Shown here: one piece after another, positions 33,516 to 42,118 of the stretch
How the letters are laid out: every line of letters begins with the position of its first letter
Position numbering within the stretch: the first letter of the stretch is position 1
The notes under the pieces: generated by a model
Database searches by the model: none
What the model saw: only the letters and a program-made list of their open reading frames with translations
Told to the model about the DNA's origin: nothing
Translations under genes and position numbers: made by a program
NCBI GenBank assembly: GCA_003670575.1
Contig: QWRD01000004.1
Location: 33,314-97,313 of the forward strand
DNA length: 64,000 bases
From: Chloroflexota bacterium
GTDB lineage: Bacteria > Chloroflexota > Dehalococcoidia > UBA2979
Reading direction: 5' to 3'

Positions 33516-33722
33516 ATGAGTGAGATCCAGGTCGGAGACATGGAATCCCTCGAGTCGGCACTGAAGCGCTTCAACAAGCGCGTACAGGCCGATGGCATTC
33601 TTGCTGACGCGCGTAAGCACGAGTATTACGAGAAGCCGTCCGTACGCAGGAAGAAGAAGGAAGCAGCTCGCATCCGCAAGTTGCGGAAGGCGATCCGCCT
33701 CCAGACGACGCGGACACGATAG
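33516..33722 (+). CDS. rpsU: 30S ribosomal protein S21
   Basis: A 68-residue basic protein with the S21 pattern: acidic N-terminal strand, [25 protein letters not shown], and a Lys/Arg tail. A GGGAGGGGG tract lies too far upstream (about 12 bases) for a simple ribosome site. It better serves a four-codon frame (33505-33519) whose TGA overlaps the rpsU ATG. Confidence 0.95.
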   Translation: MSEIQVGDMESLESALKRFNKRVQADGILADARKHEYYEKPSVRRKKKEAARIRKLRKAIRLQTTRTR

Positions 33723-33733
33723 CGTAACCGCCT

Positions 33734-33766
33734 CACGAAGAGCCCCGGCCCAGCCGGGGTTTCGTG
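33734..33766 (+). terminator. Terminator after rpsU
   Basis: CACGAA pairs with TTCGTG on the outside, and CCCCGGC (33743) with GCCGGGG (33753) on the inside, with a CCA loop. The long stem directly follows the rpsU stop. The T-run is short. Confidence 0.6.
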
Positions 33767-33853
33767 TACCCAGCGAGGTGCACTGTATGCCCTTCGTGTG
33801 GGTATGCTTTGTCTGGCCGCCCAGCAGGTGGCGGCCGACCACAGGAGGCCACC

Positions 33854-34315
33854 GTGACCATGCCAGCCAGCATTGCGCAGACGCTCCGCGAGCAGTTGAC
33901 GGCTGCCGTGCGCGATGGTGAAACGCGACGGCGCGACATCCTTCGACTGCTGATCGCTGCGCTGGACAACGCCCGTATCGCCGCTCGCCACGAGCTGAGC
34001 GACGAGGAATCGATCGTCGCGTTGCAGCGTGAGGCGAAGCAGCGTCGTGACTCCATCGAGCAGTACCGCGCTGGCAACCGCGAGGATCTGGTGCAGACGG
34101 AGCAGGAGGAGTTGGACCTGATCACGACGTATCTTCCCGCCGAGTTGTCTGACGCTGAGCTGGATGACATCGTACGGGAGGTGATTGTGGCCTCCGGTGC
34201 CACTGGGCCCGCCGACGTAGGTAAGGTCATGGGGCTGGTCATGAAGCGTGTCACGGGGCGCGCCGAGGGTTCCCGCGTGAGCGCGCTTGCACGGGGGCTG
34301 CTGGTGGCGCAGTGA
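33854..34315 (+). CDS. GatB/YqeY domain protein
   Basis: A 153-residue YqeY-family protein. Family features are the helical N-terminus, K-Q-R-R-D-S-I-E-Q-Y-R-A-G-N-R-E-D-L, E-L-D-L-I-T-T-Y-L-P and the G-K-V-M-G-L-V-M-K-R-V-T-G-R-A-E-G end. YqeY resembles the tRNA-binding tail of GatB, but its role is unknown. It commonly lies next to rpsU, as here. GTG start with AGGAGG five bases upstream; an ATG two codons later is possible. Confidence 0.92.
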   Translation: MTMPASIAQTLREQLTAAVRDGETRRRDILRLLIAALDNARIAARHELSDEESIVALQREAKQRRDSIEQYRAGNREDLVQTEQEELDLITTYLPAELSDAELDDIVREVIVASGATGPADVGKVMGLVMKRVTGRAEGSRVSALARGLLVAQ

Positions 34316-36561
34316 CCGCGCGAGTGCCACGGGCGCAGGCTGTCGCTGCGACGGGGTACTCACAATCCACGGCGATCGCGTTCGGACTCGTGACGGCGAT
34401 TGCACTGGGCGCGGTGCTGTTCCCCTGGTTCCCCGCCGGCGTTCGACTCCACATCGGCGACCGCGTTCCCTGGACGCTCATCTCACCTCGTGCGGTCTCG
34501 TACGACTCCGCCATCCGCACTCGCGAGGTGCGCGACGAGGCCGCGCGCGCGGTGCCGGACGTGCGCGTGCTGGATCCCGGCGTTCGAGAACGCCAGATCG
34601 CCGAACTCGATCGCCAGCTCGTGGAGGTGCGGCGTCTACGTGCCGACGGCGGCATGCCGCAATCGCTGCAAGCGACGACGGCGCGGCTGATCCCGGGTGT
34701 GGCGCTCTCGGCGACTGGCGCGCAATTGCTGGTGAGCGTGAGCAATCCGGAATTCGATGCGATGGCCGAGGAGGCGCGTACGGCGCTGGGCCGAACGCTG
34801 TCCGGCGCCGTCCAGGAGAACGAGTTGGCGGCCGCGCGCACCCGTGCCAGCGGGTTTCTCTCACCCGCCATGCCCGCGGAACAGACGCAGGTGATTGAAC
34901 AGTTGCTGACGCCGCTCGTCGTATCCACGTTGATCGTCGACGCCTCGAGAACTGCGGCGCTGCGTGACGAGGCTCGCACGAGCCAGCCCCCCGTGCATGT
35001 CAGCCACGCTCGAGGTGATGTATTGCTGACCGAGGGGCAACCGGTCACCGCGGGCGACATTGAGCTGCTGGGTGAGGCGAGGCTGTCGTCCAGTGGTGCG
35101 CGGCCCACGGACATCGCGGCGGCCGTGCTGGTTGCTGGGATGGTCGGTGTCGCCGTCGGTGGATACTTGCTCGTCGGGCAGCCGGTCGGGCTCGGCAGCA
35201 TGCGGCGACGGCTGTTGTTCGTGGCGCTGCTGGTGCTCCCCGCGCTGGCCGCGAAGTTGGCGATGCCGCTCCTGCTCCCGGATCACGCACGACACTTCCT
35301 GGTGTACGCGCTGCCGCTGGCGGCGGCCCCCATGGCTGCCGTCGGGCTGCTGGATGTCGGCGCGTCGGTACTGCTGACCGTGCTGCTCGCCAGCGTGGTG
35401 TCATTCGTTGTCGCGTACCTACCTCTGGCGCAGGGCGACAGCACCATGCACCTGGAGGCTGTGCGAGCCGGCATGGCGATCGTGGCGTCCTCGCTCGGTG
35501 GGGTGTTGGTGGCGGCGCGCGCGGCGCGGCTGTACCAGTACCTTGCCGCCGGACTGGCGGCGGCGCTGGGTGCGGCGCTCGCGCTGCTGGCGGTGTGGCT
35601 CATCGATGCGGATCACCGGTGGGTGGATCTGGCGTGGATGGCTGGCGCCTGTGCGGTCGGTGGCGTGCTGACGGCGCTGATCGCCGTCGGTGTGTTTGTG
35701 CTGCTGAGCCGCCCGTTCGGCATCGTCACGCGCGTGGATCTCATGGAACTTTCGCAACTACATCAGCCGCTGTTGCGCCGGTTGCAGGACGAGGCGCCCG
35801 GTACGTTCCAGCACTCCGTGCTTGTCGGGAATCTCGCCGAACGCGCCGCGGATCGCATCGGCGCCAATGCATTGCTCGTCCGCATCGGGGCGTACTACCA
35901 CGATGTGGGGAAGTTGGTGGCGCCGCCGTTCTACGTGGAGAACGGTAGCGAGGAGAATCCGCACGCCTCGTTGGACCCGCTGCAGAGCACGCGAGTGATC
36001 CTTCGGCACGTGAGTGGCGGCGTCGAGATTGCGCGGCGGGAGGGTCTCCCGGAGCCGGTGGTCGCGTTTATTCCGCAGCATCACGGCACTCGGCTGGTCG
36101 CGTTCTTCTATCGACGGGCGGCCGCCCTGGACCCGGAGATCGATCCGGAGCTGTTCCGCTACCCCGGCCCACGGCCGCAGACGCGCGAGGCTGCCCTCGT
36201 CATGCTGGCTGACGCCACCGAGGCGACCGTGCGCGCGAGCAACGACCGCTCACGCGACCGCATTCGCGCCATCATCGAGAACGTCATCCGCGAGCGCGTG
36301 GAGGAGGGACAGTTCGACGAGTGCGATCTGTCTTTGCGTGACCTGCGTGTCGTCGCGGACTCGTTCGCCACCACCATGAATGCGGTTTACCACCCGCGGG
36401 TGGAGTATCCGGAACCCACCGAGCGCGAACGTACCGCGCGGCGGTCGCTCGTCGGCAGGGTGCCTGCGCCACCCGCGACGGCGATACCGCCCGCGACACG
36501 GGGCACGAGCGCGGAGTTCTCCGAGGACACCCCGGGTATCGCGGCGTCGGACTCCGACTGA
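34312..36561 (+). CDS. 7TM-HD family phosphohydrolase (PgpH-like c-di-AMP phosphodiesterase)
   Basis: A 749-residue membrane protein. An N-terminal helix leads into an extracellular 7TMR-HDED domain (about residues 60-255). Seven transmembrane helices (about 260-465) follow, then a cytoplasmic HD domain with H-S-V-L-V-G-N-L-A-E, Y-Y-H-D-V-G-K-L and H-H-G-T motifs. PgpH in Listeria degrades c-di-AMP. The GTG start overlaps the yqeY stop. The usual ybeY partner is absent. The last 50 residues are Pro/Ala/Arg-rich and dispensable-looking. Confidence 0.93.
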   Translation: MTARVPRAQAVAATGYSQSTAIAFGLVTAIALGAVLFPWFPAGVRLHIGDRVPWTLISPRAVSYDSAIRTREVRDEAARAVPDVRVLDPGVRERQIAELDRQLVEVRRLRADGGMPQSLQATTARLIPGVALSATGAQLLVSVSNPEFDAMAEEARTALGRTLSGAVQENELAAARTRASGFLSPAMPAEQTQVIEQLLTPLVVSTLIVDASRTAALRDEARTSQPPVHVSHARGDVLLTEGQPVTAGDIELLGEARLSSSGARPTDIAAAVLVAGMVGVAVGGYLLVGQPVGLGSMRRRLLFVALLVLPALAAKLAMPLLLPDHARHFLVYALPLAAAPMAAVGLLDVGASVLLTVLLASVVSFVVAYLPLAQGDSTMHLEAVRAGMAIVASSLGGVLVAARAARLYQYLAAGLAAALGAALALLAVWLIDADHRWVDLAWMAGACAVGGVLTALIAVGVFVLLSRPFGIVTRVDLMELSQLHQPLLRRLQDEAPGTFQHSVLVGNLAERAADRIGANALLVRIGAYYHDVGKLVAPPFYVENGSEENPHASLDPLQSTRVILRHVSGGVEIARREGLPEPVVAFIPQHHGTRLVAFFYRRAAALDPEIDPELFRYPGPRPQTREAALVMLADATEATVRASNDRSRDRIRAIIENVIRERVEEGQFDECDLSLRDLRVVADSFATTMNAVYHPRVEYPEPTERERTARRSLVGRVPAPPATAIPPATRGTSAEFSEDTPGIAASDSD

Positions 36562-36631
36562 TCGGCGCGGCTACGGGGCTTGCCTCGGTATACTTCAGGC
36601 GGCACTCTCGACTTGTTCATCTGGAGGCGCG

Positions 36632-37330
36632 ATGCGGGCTGCTGTCGTGGTCTTTCCCGGCACCTGGAGCGATGGCGACTGCATCTACGCGCTGAGCCGC
36701 GTGGGCATCGAGGGCTATCGCGTCTGGCATCGCGAGGCACCGGACTTCGCCGCGGACGAGTTGGTCGTGCTGCCGGGAGGGTTCTCCTACGGCGACTACC
36801 TGCGTTGCGGCGCGATCGCGCGGTTCTCGCCGGTGATGGAGTCCGTGCGCGCGCACGCCGCGCGCGGCGGTCTGGTCATCGGCATCTGCAACGGCTTCCA
36901 GATCCTGTGCGAGGCGGGCCTGCTGCCGGGTGTGCTGATGCGCAACGCGTCGCTGCAGTTCCGCTGCCAGTCCACCTACCTGCTGCCCGGCAGCGCCGAT
37001 TCACCTTTCACCAGCAGCTTGGATCTCGATCGCGCGCTTGCCGTGCCGATCTCGCACGGCGAGGGCAACTACTTCGCCGATGCGGCCACCCTCGATCTGT
37101 TGGAGGCGACCGGCCGCGTCGCGTTCCGCTACTGCGATGCCGACGGCGCCGTCACCGACGAGGCGAACCCGAACGGCGCCCAGCGCAACATCGCAGGCAT
37201 CCTCAACGAGGGGCGCAACGTGCTGGGCATGATGCCGCACCCGGAGCGCGCCTGTGATCCGCTGCTCGGCGGCGAGGACGGCAATGCGATCTGGCGCTCG
37301 GTGCTGGACGCGGTTGGGGTGCGCGCGTAG
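36632..37330 (+). CDS. purQ: Phosphoribosylformylglycinamidine synthase, glutaminase subunit
   Basis: Class I amidotransferase subunit of FGAM synthase. The 232-residue protein has F-P-G-T-W-S-D, L-P-G-G-F-S-Y-G-D-Y-L-R, the nucleophile motif G-I-C-N-G-F-Q-I-L and the catalytic M-P-H-P-E-R. Start has GGAGG five bases upstream. purL lies one gene further. The small partner PurS, needed with this short-type PurL, is not seen in the window. Confidence 0.96.
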   Translation: MRAAVVVFPGTWSDGDCIYALSRVGIEGYRVWHREAPDFAADELVVLPGGFSYGDYLRCGAIARFSPVMESVRAHAARGGLVIGICNGFQILCEAGLLPGVLMRNASLQFRCQSTYLLPGSADSPFTSSLDLDRALAVPISHGEGNYFADAATLDLLEATGRVAFRYCDADGAVTDEANPNGAQRNIAGILNEGRNVLGMMPHPERACDPLLGGEDGNAIWRSVLDAVGVRA

Positions 37331-37400
37331 GCGACGCTGCTCGGCTCCACCGACCCTGCCCGTGCTACGGTTGTGATGGCTGCGGTGCAAGGAGGCGATC

Positions 37401-38027
37401 GTGGCGATTGCAACGGTGACGGCGGCAGGTGAGTACCCCGCCCCCTTCGACGTCGAGTACCCCGAGGGGCCGCGGAACCGGCTGACGGTCGCGATCCGCT
37501 TCCTGTTGATCCTCCCGGTAGCGGTCGTGCTCACGCTGTTGACCGGCGGCGGTGGGGCGTCTGGCGGCGAGGTGGCCGCTGCCGGCGGCGTAGTGATTGC
37601 ACCGACCGTGCTGATGCTGCTGTTCCGCCGTAAGTACCCGCGCTGGTGGTTCGACTGGAACCGCGAGGTGTATCGCTTCGGCAACCGGGTGTGCGCCTAC
37701 GCGCTGCTGCTCCGCGACGAGTATCCCTCCACGGACGAGGAGCAGGCCGTGCACACGGAGATCGACTATCCGGACGCGCAGCAACTCAACCGCTGGCTGC
37801 CGTTGGTGAAGTGGTTCCTTGCGATCCCTCACTACATCGTGCTGGCGTTCCTGGGCGTGGTGGTGGTTGTGGTGACCGTGGTGGCGTGGTTCGCCATCCT
37901 GATCACGGGGCGGTACCCGCGAGGGCTGTTCGACTTCGTCGTCGGCGTTGCGCGCTGGGCGCTGCGGGTGAGCGCCTACTCGATCCTGATGGTGACGGAT
38001 CGGTACCCGCCGTTCTCGACGCAATAG
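37401..38027 (+). CDS. DUF4389 membrane protein
   Basis: A 208-residue protein with the tandem DUF4389 layout: P-F-D-V-E-Y-P-E, a transmembrane helix, R-R-K-Y-P-R-W-W-F-D-W-N, then a repeat of the pattern with a second hydrophobic helix, G-R-Y-P-R-G-L-F-D-F and a terminal D-R-Y-P-P-F. Function unknown. It has AAGGAGG before its GTG start and sits between purQ and purL without obvious connection to purines. Confidence 0.85.
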   Translation: MAIATVTAAGEYPAPFDVEYPEGPRNRLTVAIRFLLILPVAVVLTLLTGGGGASGGEVAAAGGVVIAPTVLMLLFRRKYPRWWFDWNREVYRFGNRVCAYALLLRDEYPSTDEEQAVHTEIDYPDAQQLNRWLPLVKWFLAIPHYIVLAFLGVVVVVVTVVAWFAILITGRYPRGLFDFVVGVARWALRVSAYSILMVTDRYPPFSTQ

Positions 38028-38159
38028 GGGGCGAGGCGCGCACCCTCCCGCCTCGACATCGGCGCTGGTAGGCTAGGGGCTGCGGGCCGGAGCCGCGGCC
38101 CTTCGGGGCGCAGGCCCCGTATACTCGCGAACCTCCCTGCCTTGTTGGAGCACGCGCCG

Positions 38160-40382
38160 ATGACTGTCGATGACCACACACTCGCCCAGGTCGCGATGTC
38201 GCGCGTGGAGTTCGACCGGCTGGTCGCCATGCTGGAGCGCGAGCCGACCGAGGTGGAACTCGGCATGGCCGGCGCGCTCTGGTCAGAGCACTGCGGATAT
38301 AAGCACTCGCGGCCGCTGTTCAAGCACTTCCCGACCCGCGGGCCGCGCGTCCTGACCGAGGTCGGCACCGAGAACGCCGGCGCGATCGACCTCGGCGACG
38401 GCTGGTGCGCGGTGTTCAAGATGGAGTCGCACAACCACCCCTCGGCGATCGAGCCGTACGAGGGCGCGGCGACTGGTGTTGGCGGCATCCTGCGCGACAT
38501 CTTCGCGATGGGGATGCGACCGGTCGCACTGCTCGACTCGTTGCGCTTCGGGCCGCTGGCTGATGCGCACAACCGTCACCTCTTTGCGGGCGTCGTCGCT
38601 GGCATCGGCGGGTACGGCAACTGCATCGGCGTCCCGACCGTGGGCGGCGAGGTGCAGATGGCGCCGCAGTACAGCGGCAACCCGCTGGTGAACGCGATGT
38701 GCGTGGGCGTCGGCCGCGTGGATCACCTGCTCTCCGCCGCAGCGCGAGGCGTCGGCAACCCGCTGGTGCTGGTCGGCGCGGACACCGGTCGCGACGGTAT
38801 CCACGGCGCGACGTTCGCGTCGGTGGAGCTGGATCAGGACTCGGCGGATCGTCGGCCTGCGGTGCAGGTCGGCAACCCGTTCATGGAGAAGTTGCTCATG
38901 GAGGCGTGCGTCGAGCTCGCCGAGCAGCACGGCGACTGGATCGAGGGGTTGCAGGACCTCGGTGCTGCGGGGCTCACCTCCAGCGCTGTGGAGTCCGCAC
39001 ATCGCGCGGGCACCGGCATCGACATCGACACGCAGCTGGTGCCGCGCCGCGAGCAGGCGATGACCCCGTACGAGGTGATGCTGTCGGAATCGCAGGAGCG
39101 CATGCTCGTGATTCCGAAGCGCGAACACCTGGACGATGTGCTGGCGCTCTTCCGGCGCTGGGAGCTGCATGCGGACGTCATCGGCAGCGTCACCGGCGAC
39201 CAGATGGCGACGATCCGCGATGGTGCCGAGGTGGTCGCGCGCATCTCCATCGATGTGCTCTCCGACGCGCCGCAGTACGAGCTGGAGACGCGACGTCCCG
39301 CCGACCTGGACGCGCGGCAGAGCGAAGACCTGAGCGCGTTGCCGGACCTGGACGTCGCGCACGCCGGCGCGATGCTGCTGGAGCTGCTCGGATCAGAGAA
39401 CCTCGCGAGCCGCCGCTGGATCTTCCGGCAGTACGACCACCAGGTGCAGAACAACACGATTGTCGCGCCCGGCGGTGACGCCGCGGTGATCTGGCTGAAG
39501 GGCACCACGCGCGGCATCGCGGTCGCGACCGACTGCAACGGGCGCCTGGTGGGTCTGGAGCCGCGCATCGGTGCGCAGATCGCTGTCGCCGAGGCCGCGC
39601 GGAACGTCGTCGCGACGGGCGCACTGCCGGTGGCGGTCACCGACTGCCTGAACTTCGGCAACCCGGAGCATCCGGAGATCGCCTACCAACTCGCGCAATC
39701 GATCATCGGGCTCTCCGAGGCGTGTCGCGCGCTGGAGACGCCGGTGGTTTCCGGTAACGCCTCGCTCTACAACGAGACCCCGGACGGCGCGGTGCTGCCG
39801 ACGCCGACGGTGGGCATGCTCGGCGTGATCGAGGATGTCGCGCGCGCCATGACCCCCGCGCTGCACGATGGGGACACCGTGCTGCTACTGGGCGCGACGG
39901 TTGCGCAGGGCGCGGAGACGCTCGCGGGTGGGGAGTACCTGGCGCACGCGCATGGGCGAGTCGCTGGGCTGCCGCGCCTCGACCTCGACCTTGAGGTTCG
40001 CGTGCAGCGGCTGGTGCTGGATGCCCACGCTCGAGGCCTGCTCACGGCAGCGCATGACTGTGCGGACGGTGGGCTGGCGGTGGCGTTGGCGGAGTGCTGC
40101 ATCGCGGGCAACGTCGGTCTGGACGCGCGCGCGATCGACCTCGGCGCGCGCACGGACGCCGCGCTGTTCGGCGAGGCGCAGTCGCGGTTCCTGGTGGCGA
40201 CGCGGGACGTCGAGGCGGTGCGCGTGCTGGCCGCAGCCGCCGATGTGCCGTGCACGGTGCTGGGTGTCGCGGGCGGTGGCTTGCTGCGCCTCGGTCCGCT
40301 GGCGCTCGCAGTCGAGGAGTTGCGCGATATCCACGAGGGTGGGCTCGCGCGCATCCTCAGCGGCCCGGAGACGATGGTCTAG
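38160..40382 (+). CDS. purL: Phosphoribosylformylglycinamidine synthase, large subunit
   Basis: ATP-dependent subunit making FGAM. The 740-residue length is that of the small PurL type. It has S-E-H-C-G-Y-K-H-S-R at the N-terminus, E-S-H-N-H-P-S-A-I-E-P, G-A-A-T-G-V-G-G-I-L-R-D, the D-L-G-A-A-G-L loop and D-C-L-N-F-G-N-P. It needs PurQ (36632) and PurS. A TATACT box lies at 38120, so it may have its own promoter. Confidence 0.97.
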   Translation: MTVDDHTLAQVAMSRVEFDRLVAMLEREPTEVELGMAGALWSEHCGYKHSRPLFKHFPTRGPRVLTEVGTENAGAIDLGDGWCAVFKMESHNHPSAIEPYEGAATGVGGILRDIFAMGMRPVALLDSLRFGPLADAHNRHLFAGVVAGIGGYGNCIGVPTVGGEVQMAPQYSGNPLVNAMCVGVGRVDHLLSAAARGVGNPLVLVGADTGRDGIHGATFASVELDQDSADRRPAVQVGNPFMEKLLMEACVELAEQHGDWIEGLQDLGAAGLTSSAVESAHRAGTGIDIDTQLVPRREQAMTPYEVMLSESQERMLVIPKREHLDDVLALFRRWELHADVIGSVTGDQMATIRDGAEVVARISIDVLSDAPQYELETRRPADLDARQSEDLSALPDLDVAHAGAMLLELLGSENLASRRWIFRQYDHQVQNNTIVAPGGDAAVIWLKGTTRGIAVATDCNGRLVGLEPRIGAQIAVAEAARNVVATGALPVAVTDCLNFGNPEHPEIAYQLAQSIIGLSEACRALETPVVSGNASLYNETPDGAVLPTPTVGMLGVIEDVARAMTPALHDGDTVLLLGATVAQGAETLAGGEYLAHAHGRVAGLPRLDLDLEVRVQRLVLDAHARGLLTAAHDCADGGLAVALAECCIAGNVGLDARAIDLGARTDAALFGEAQSRFLVATRDVEAVRVLAAAADVPCTVLGVAGGGLLRLGPLALAVEELRDIHEGGLARILSGPETMV

Positions 40383-40440
40383 CGCAACGGGGCTTTGCCG
40401 CCTCTATGGGCGTATCGGACGGCCGATCCACTGCCTGGGC

Positions 40441-41043
40441 TCAGCTGCGCGTGATGCCCGCGCGATTCGGGAGGTTGTCCCACAGTTCCGTAACGCGCTC
40501 GAACTGGCGCAGCGCCCGCACGACATTCGGAAGCGGCGCCGGGTACACGATGCCATCGAGTAGCGGGTCGTTCGGATCCGCGAGGCTCCCCGCCAACGAG
40601 AATGGCGCGGTGCCTCGCGCGTCGAGCGCCACCCATGCTCCTTCAAGCCATACGCCGTTGAACCGGTGTAGGCCGCCGTCGGCATCCGTGAGTTGATACA
40701 CAAAGCCCGCTGGCACCGCAGACGCCCGCAGCAGCGCTGCCAGCAGGTGGCTCTGCGCAAAGCAGATGCCGGTGCGCAGCCGCAGCACCTCCGATGCCGA
40801 GCACGTCACCTCGTCGCGGCCCGCATCGGCGGAGTGCGGCACCTCGGCTTGCATCCACTCGTAGGCCGCGCGCGCCCTCTCTACGGCGGTTGCCGCCTCG
40901 GATGTGAGGCTGCGCGCGAGGGCACGGATGTCGGCGCGATCACAGTCGACCACATCGGTGGAATCGAGGTATCGCGCAAGGTCGTCGTCGCCGGGAGTGA
41001 GGATCATGCGTGCGATGGTAAGACGCGGCACTGGGTTTCGCAT
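40441..41043 (-). CDS. Transglutaminase-like domain protein
   Basis: A 200-residue transglutaminase-like cysteine protease fold. The catalytic triad is plausible: Cys in R-T-G-I-C-F-A-Q-S-H, His in L-H-R-F-N-G-V-W-L, and Asp in V-A-L-D-A-R-G. The start at 41043 has GGAG four bases upstream; an ATG at 41007 is an alternative. It is divergent from rplI and convergent with purL. Substrate unknown. Confidence 0.78.
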   Translation of the reverse strand: MRNPVPRLTIARMILTPGDDDLARYLDSTDVVDCDRADIRALARSLTSEAATAVERARAAYEWMQAEVPHSADAGRDEVTCSASEVLRLRTGICFAQSHLLAALLRASAVPAGFVYQLTDADGGLHRFNGVWLEGAWVALDARGTAPFSLAGSLADPNDPLLDGIVYPAPLPNVVRALRQFERVTELWDNLPNRAGITRS

Positions 41044-41065
41044 TGCGCTCCGCAAGAACATGTGT

Positions 41066-41095
41066 TTGACATGATGAGTACGTGCGTTCTACTAT
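41066..41095 (+). promoter_or_regulatory. Promoter upstream of rplI
   Basis: TTGACA (41066-41071), 18 bases, TACTAT (41090-41095), close to the sigma-70 consensus. The start codon of rplI is at 41324, so the leader is about 220 bases long. I see only modest hairpins in the leader 41101-41323 and no known regulatory motif. Confidence 0.65.
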
Positions 41096-41323
41096 GATTC
41101 GGCAAGCCCAACGCTGCGGCGAGGCGGTTTGGCTGTCCCGATTGCGCCCCGACCGGGTCGTTGAGTACCCTGTGCACTCGTTGCAACAGGCCATCAACGC
41201 TCCAGCGCGCTGACACCCAACTTATTTGGGACAACGCTGGGGGTAAGTAATCGGGTCGGGCCGGTCGACTCCCGCATAGTTGGGGGCGTCCCGGTTCCGA
41301 CACGCCGAGAGGGTGAGTCCGAC

Positions 41324-41971
41324 GTGAAGGTGCTATTTCTGGAGACCGTGGAGGGTTCGGGCACTCGGGGCGAGGTGAAAACCGTAGCCAACGGGTATGC
41401 CCGCAACTATCTCTTGCCGCGTGGCTTTGCCGCGCCGGCAACGCCGGCCATTCTCAAGCGAGCCGACAGGCTCGTCGCTGAGGAAGAGGATCGGCAGCGG
41501 ACTCTGGACGAGCAGGCAGAACAGCTTGTCGGCAAGCTGGTCGGTCATCCGCTCGTCATGGCCGTTCGCGTTGGAGAGCAGGGACGTCTGTTTGGTTCTG
41601 TCACAAATGCTGACGTCGCCGAGAAGGCTGGGGAGATTCTTGGCGAAGGACTGGACAGGCGTCGTGTACTGCTGCCTGAGGTGATCCGCCAGGTCGGGGT
41701 GTACTCCGTGCCGTTGCGCCTGTCACGTCATGTGACTGGCCACGCGCAGGTGGTGGTGGTGGACGTGGACGCGCCGCAAGGCGTGGACGCGGCCGTGCAG
41801 GAGTTGCTGGCATCGCTGGCAGCTGCTGAGGCCACCGCTCAGGAGGAAGCCCTTGCCGCCGACAGGATCGCTGCCGGCGAGTCGGAATCGGGCCAATCTG
41901 CATCTGACGAGGCAGGTTCGAGCGAGGCTGAGACCGATGACGCGACCAGCGAAGACTCGGCGACCTCGTAG
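41324..41971 (+). CDS. rplI: 50S ribosomal protein L9
   Basis: A 215-residue L9. The N-terminal domain has V-K-V-L-F-L-E, G-x-R-G-E-V-K-T-V and N-Y-L-L-P-R-G-F-A. A connecting helix and the C-terminal domain follow. The last 65 residues are an added acidic Ala/Glu/Ser/Asp tail; usual length is about 150. Similar tails occur in S6 of the same genome. GTG start. It is followed by dnaB, a common rplI-dnaB pairing. Confidence 0.94.
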   Translation: MKVLFLETVEGSGTRGEVKTVANGYARNYLLPRGFAAPATPAILKRADRLVAEEEDRQRTLDEQAEQLVGKLVGHPLVMAVRVGEQGRLFGSVTNADVAEKAGEILGEGLDRRRVLLPEVIRQVGVYSVPLRLSRHVTGHAQVVVVDVDAPQGVDAAVQELLASLAAAEATAQEEALAADRIAAGESESGQSASDEAGSSEAETDDATSEDSATS

Positions 41972-42118
41972 CTCCAACCTCGTAGCCACGGTTGGTACTC
42001 GATGGCCGCGTTCGCGCGGCCTTCGTGATCTCTCGCCTGCGCTCCGTCTGCTGATCCCATCCAACCGGGACACAATGCCCCGGGCTGTACTGCTGCACGC
42101 GCCGAATGGAGTTGCGTC

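Noticed and set aside
36580..36594. TTGCCT and TATACT ahead of purQ as a -35/-10 pair
   Set aside because: The boxes are only a few bases apart; TATACT alone may be a -10, but no -35 at the right distance was found.
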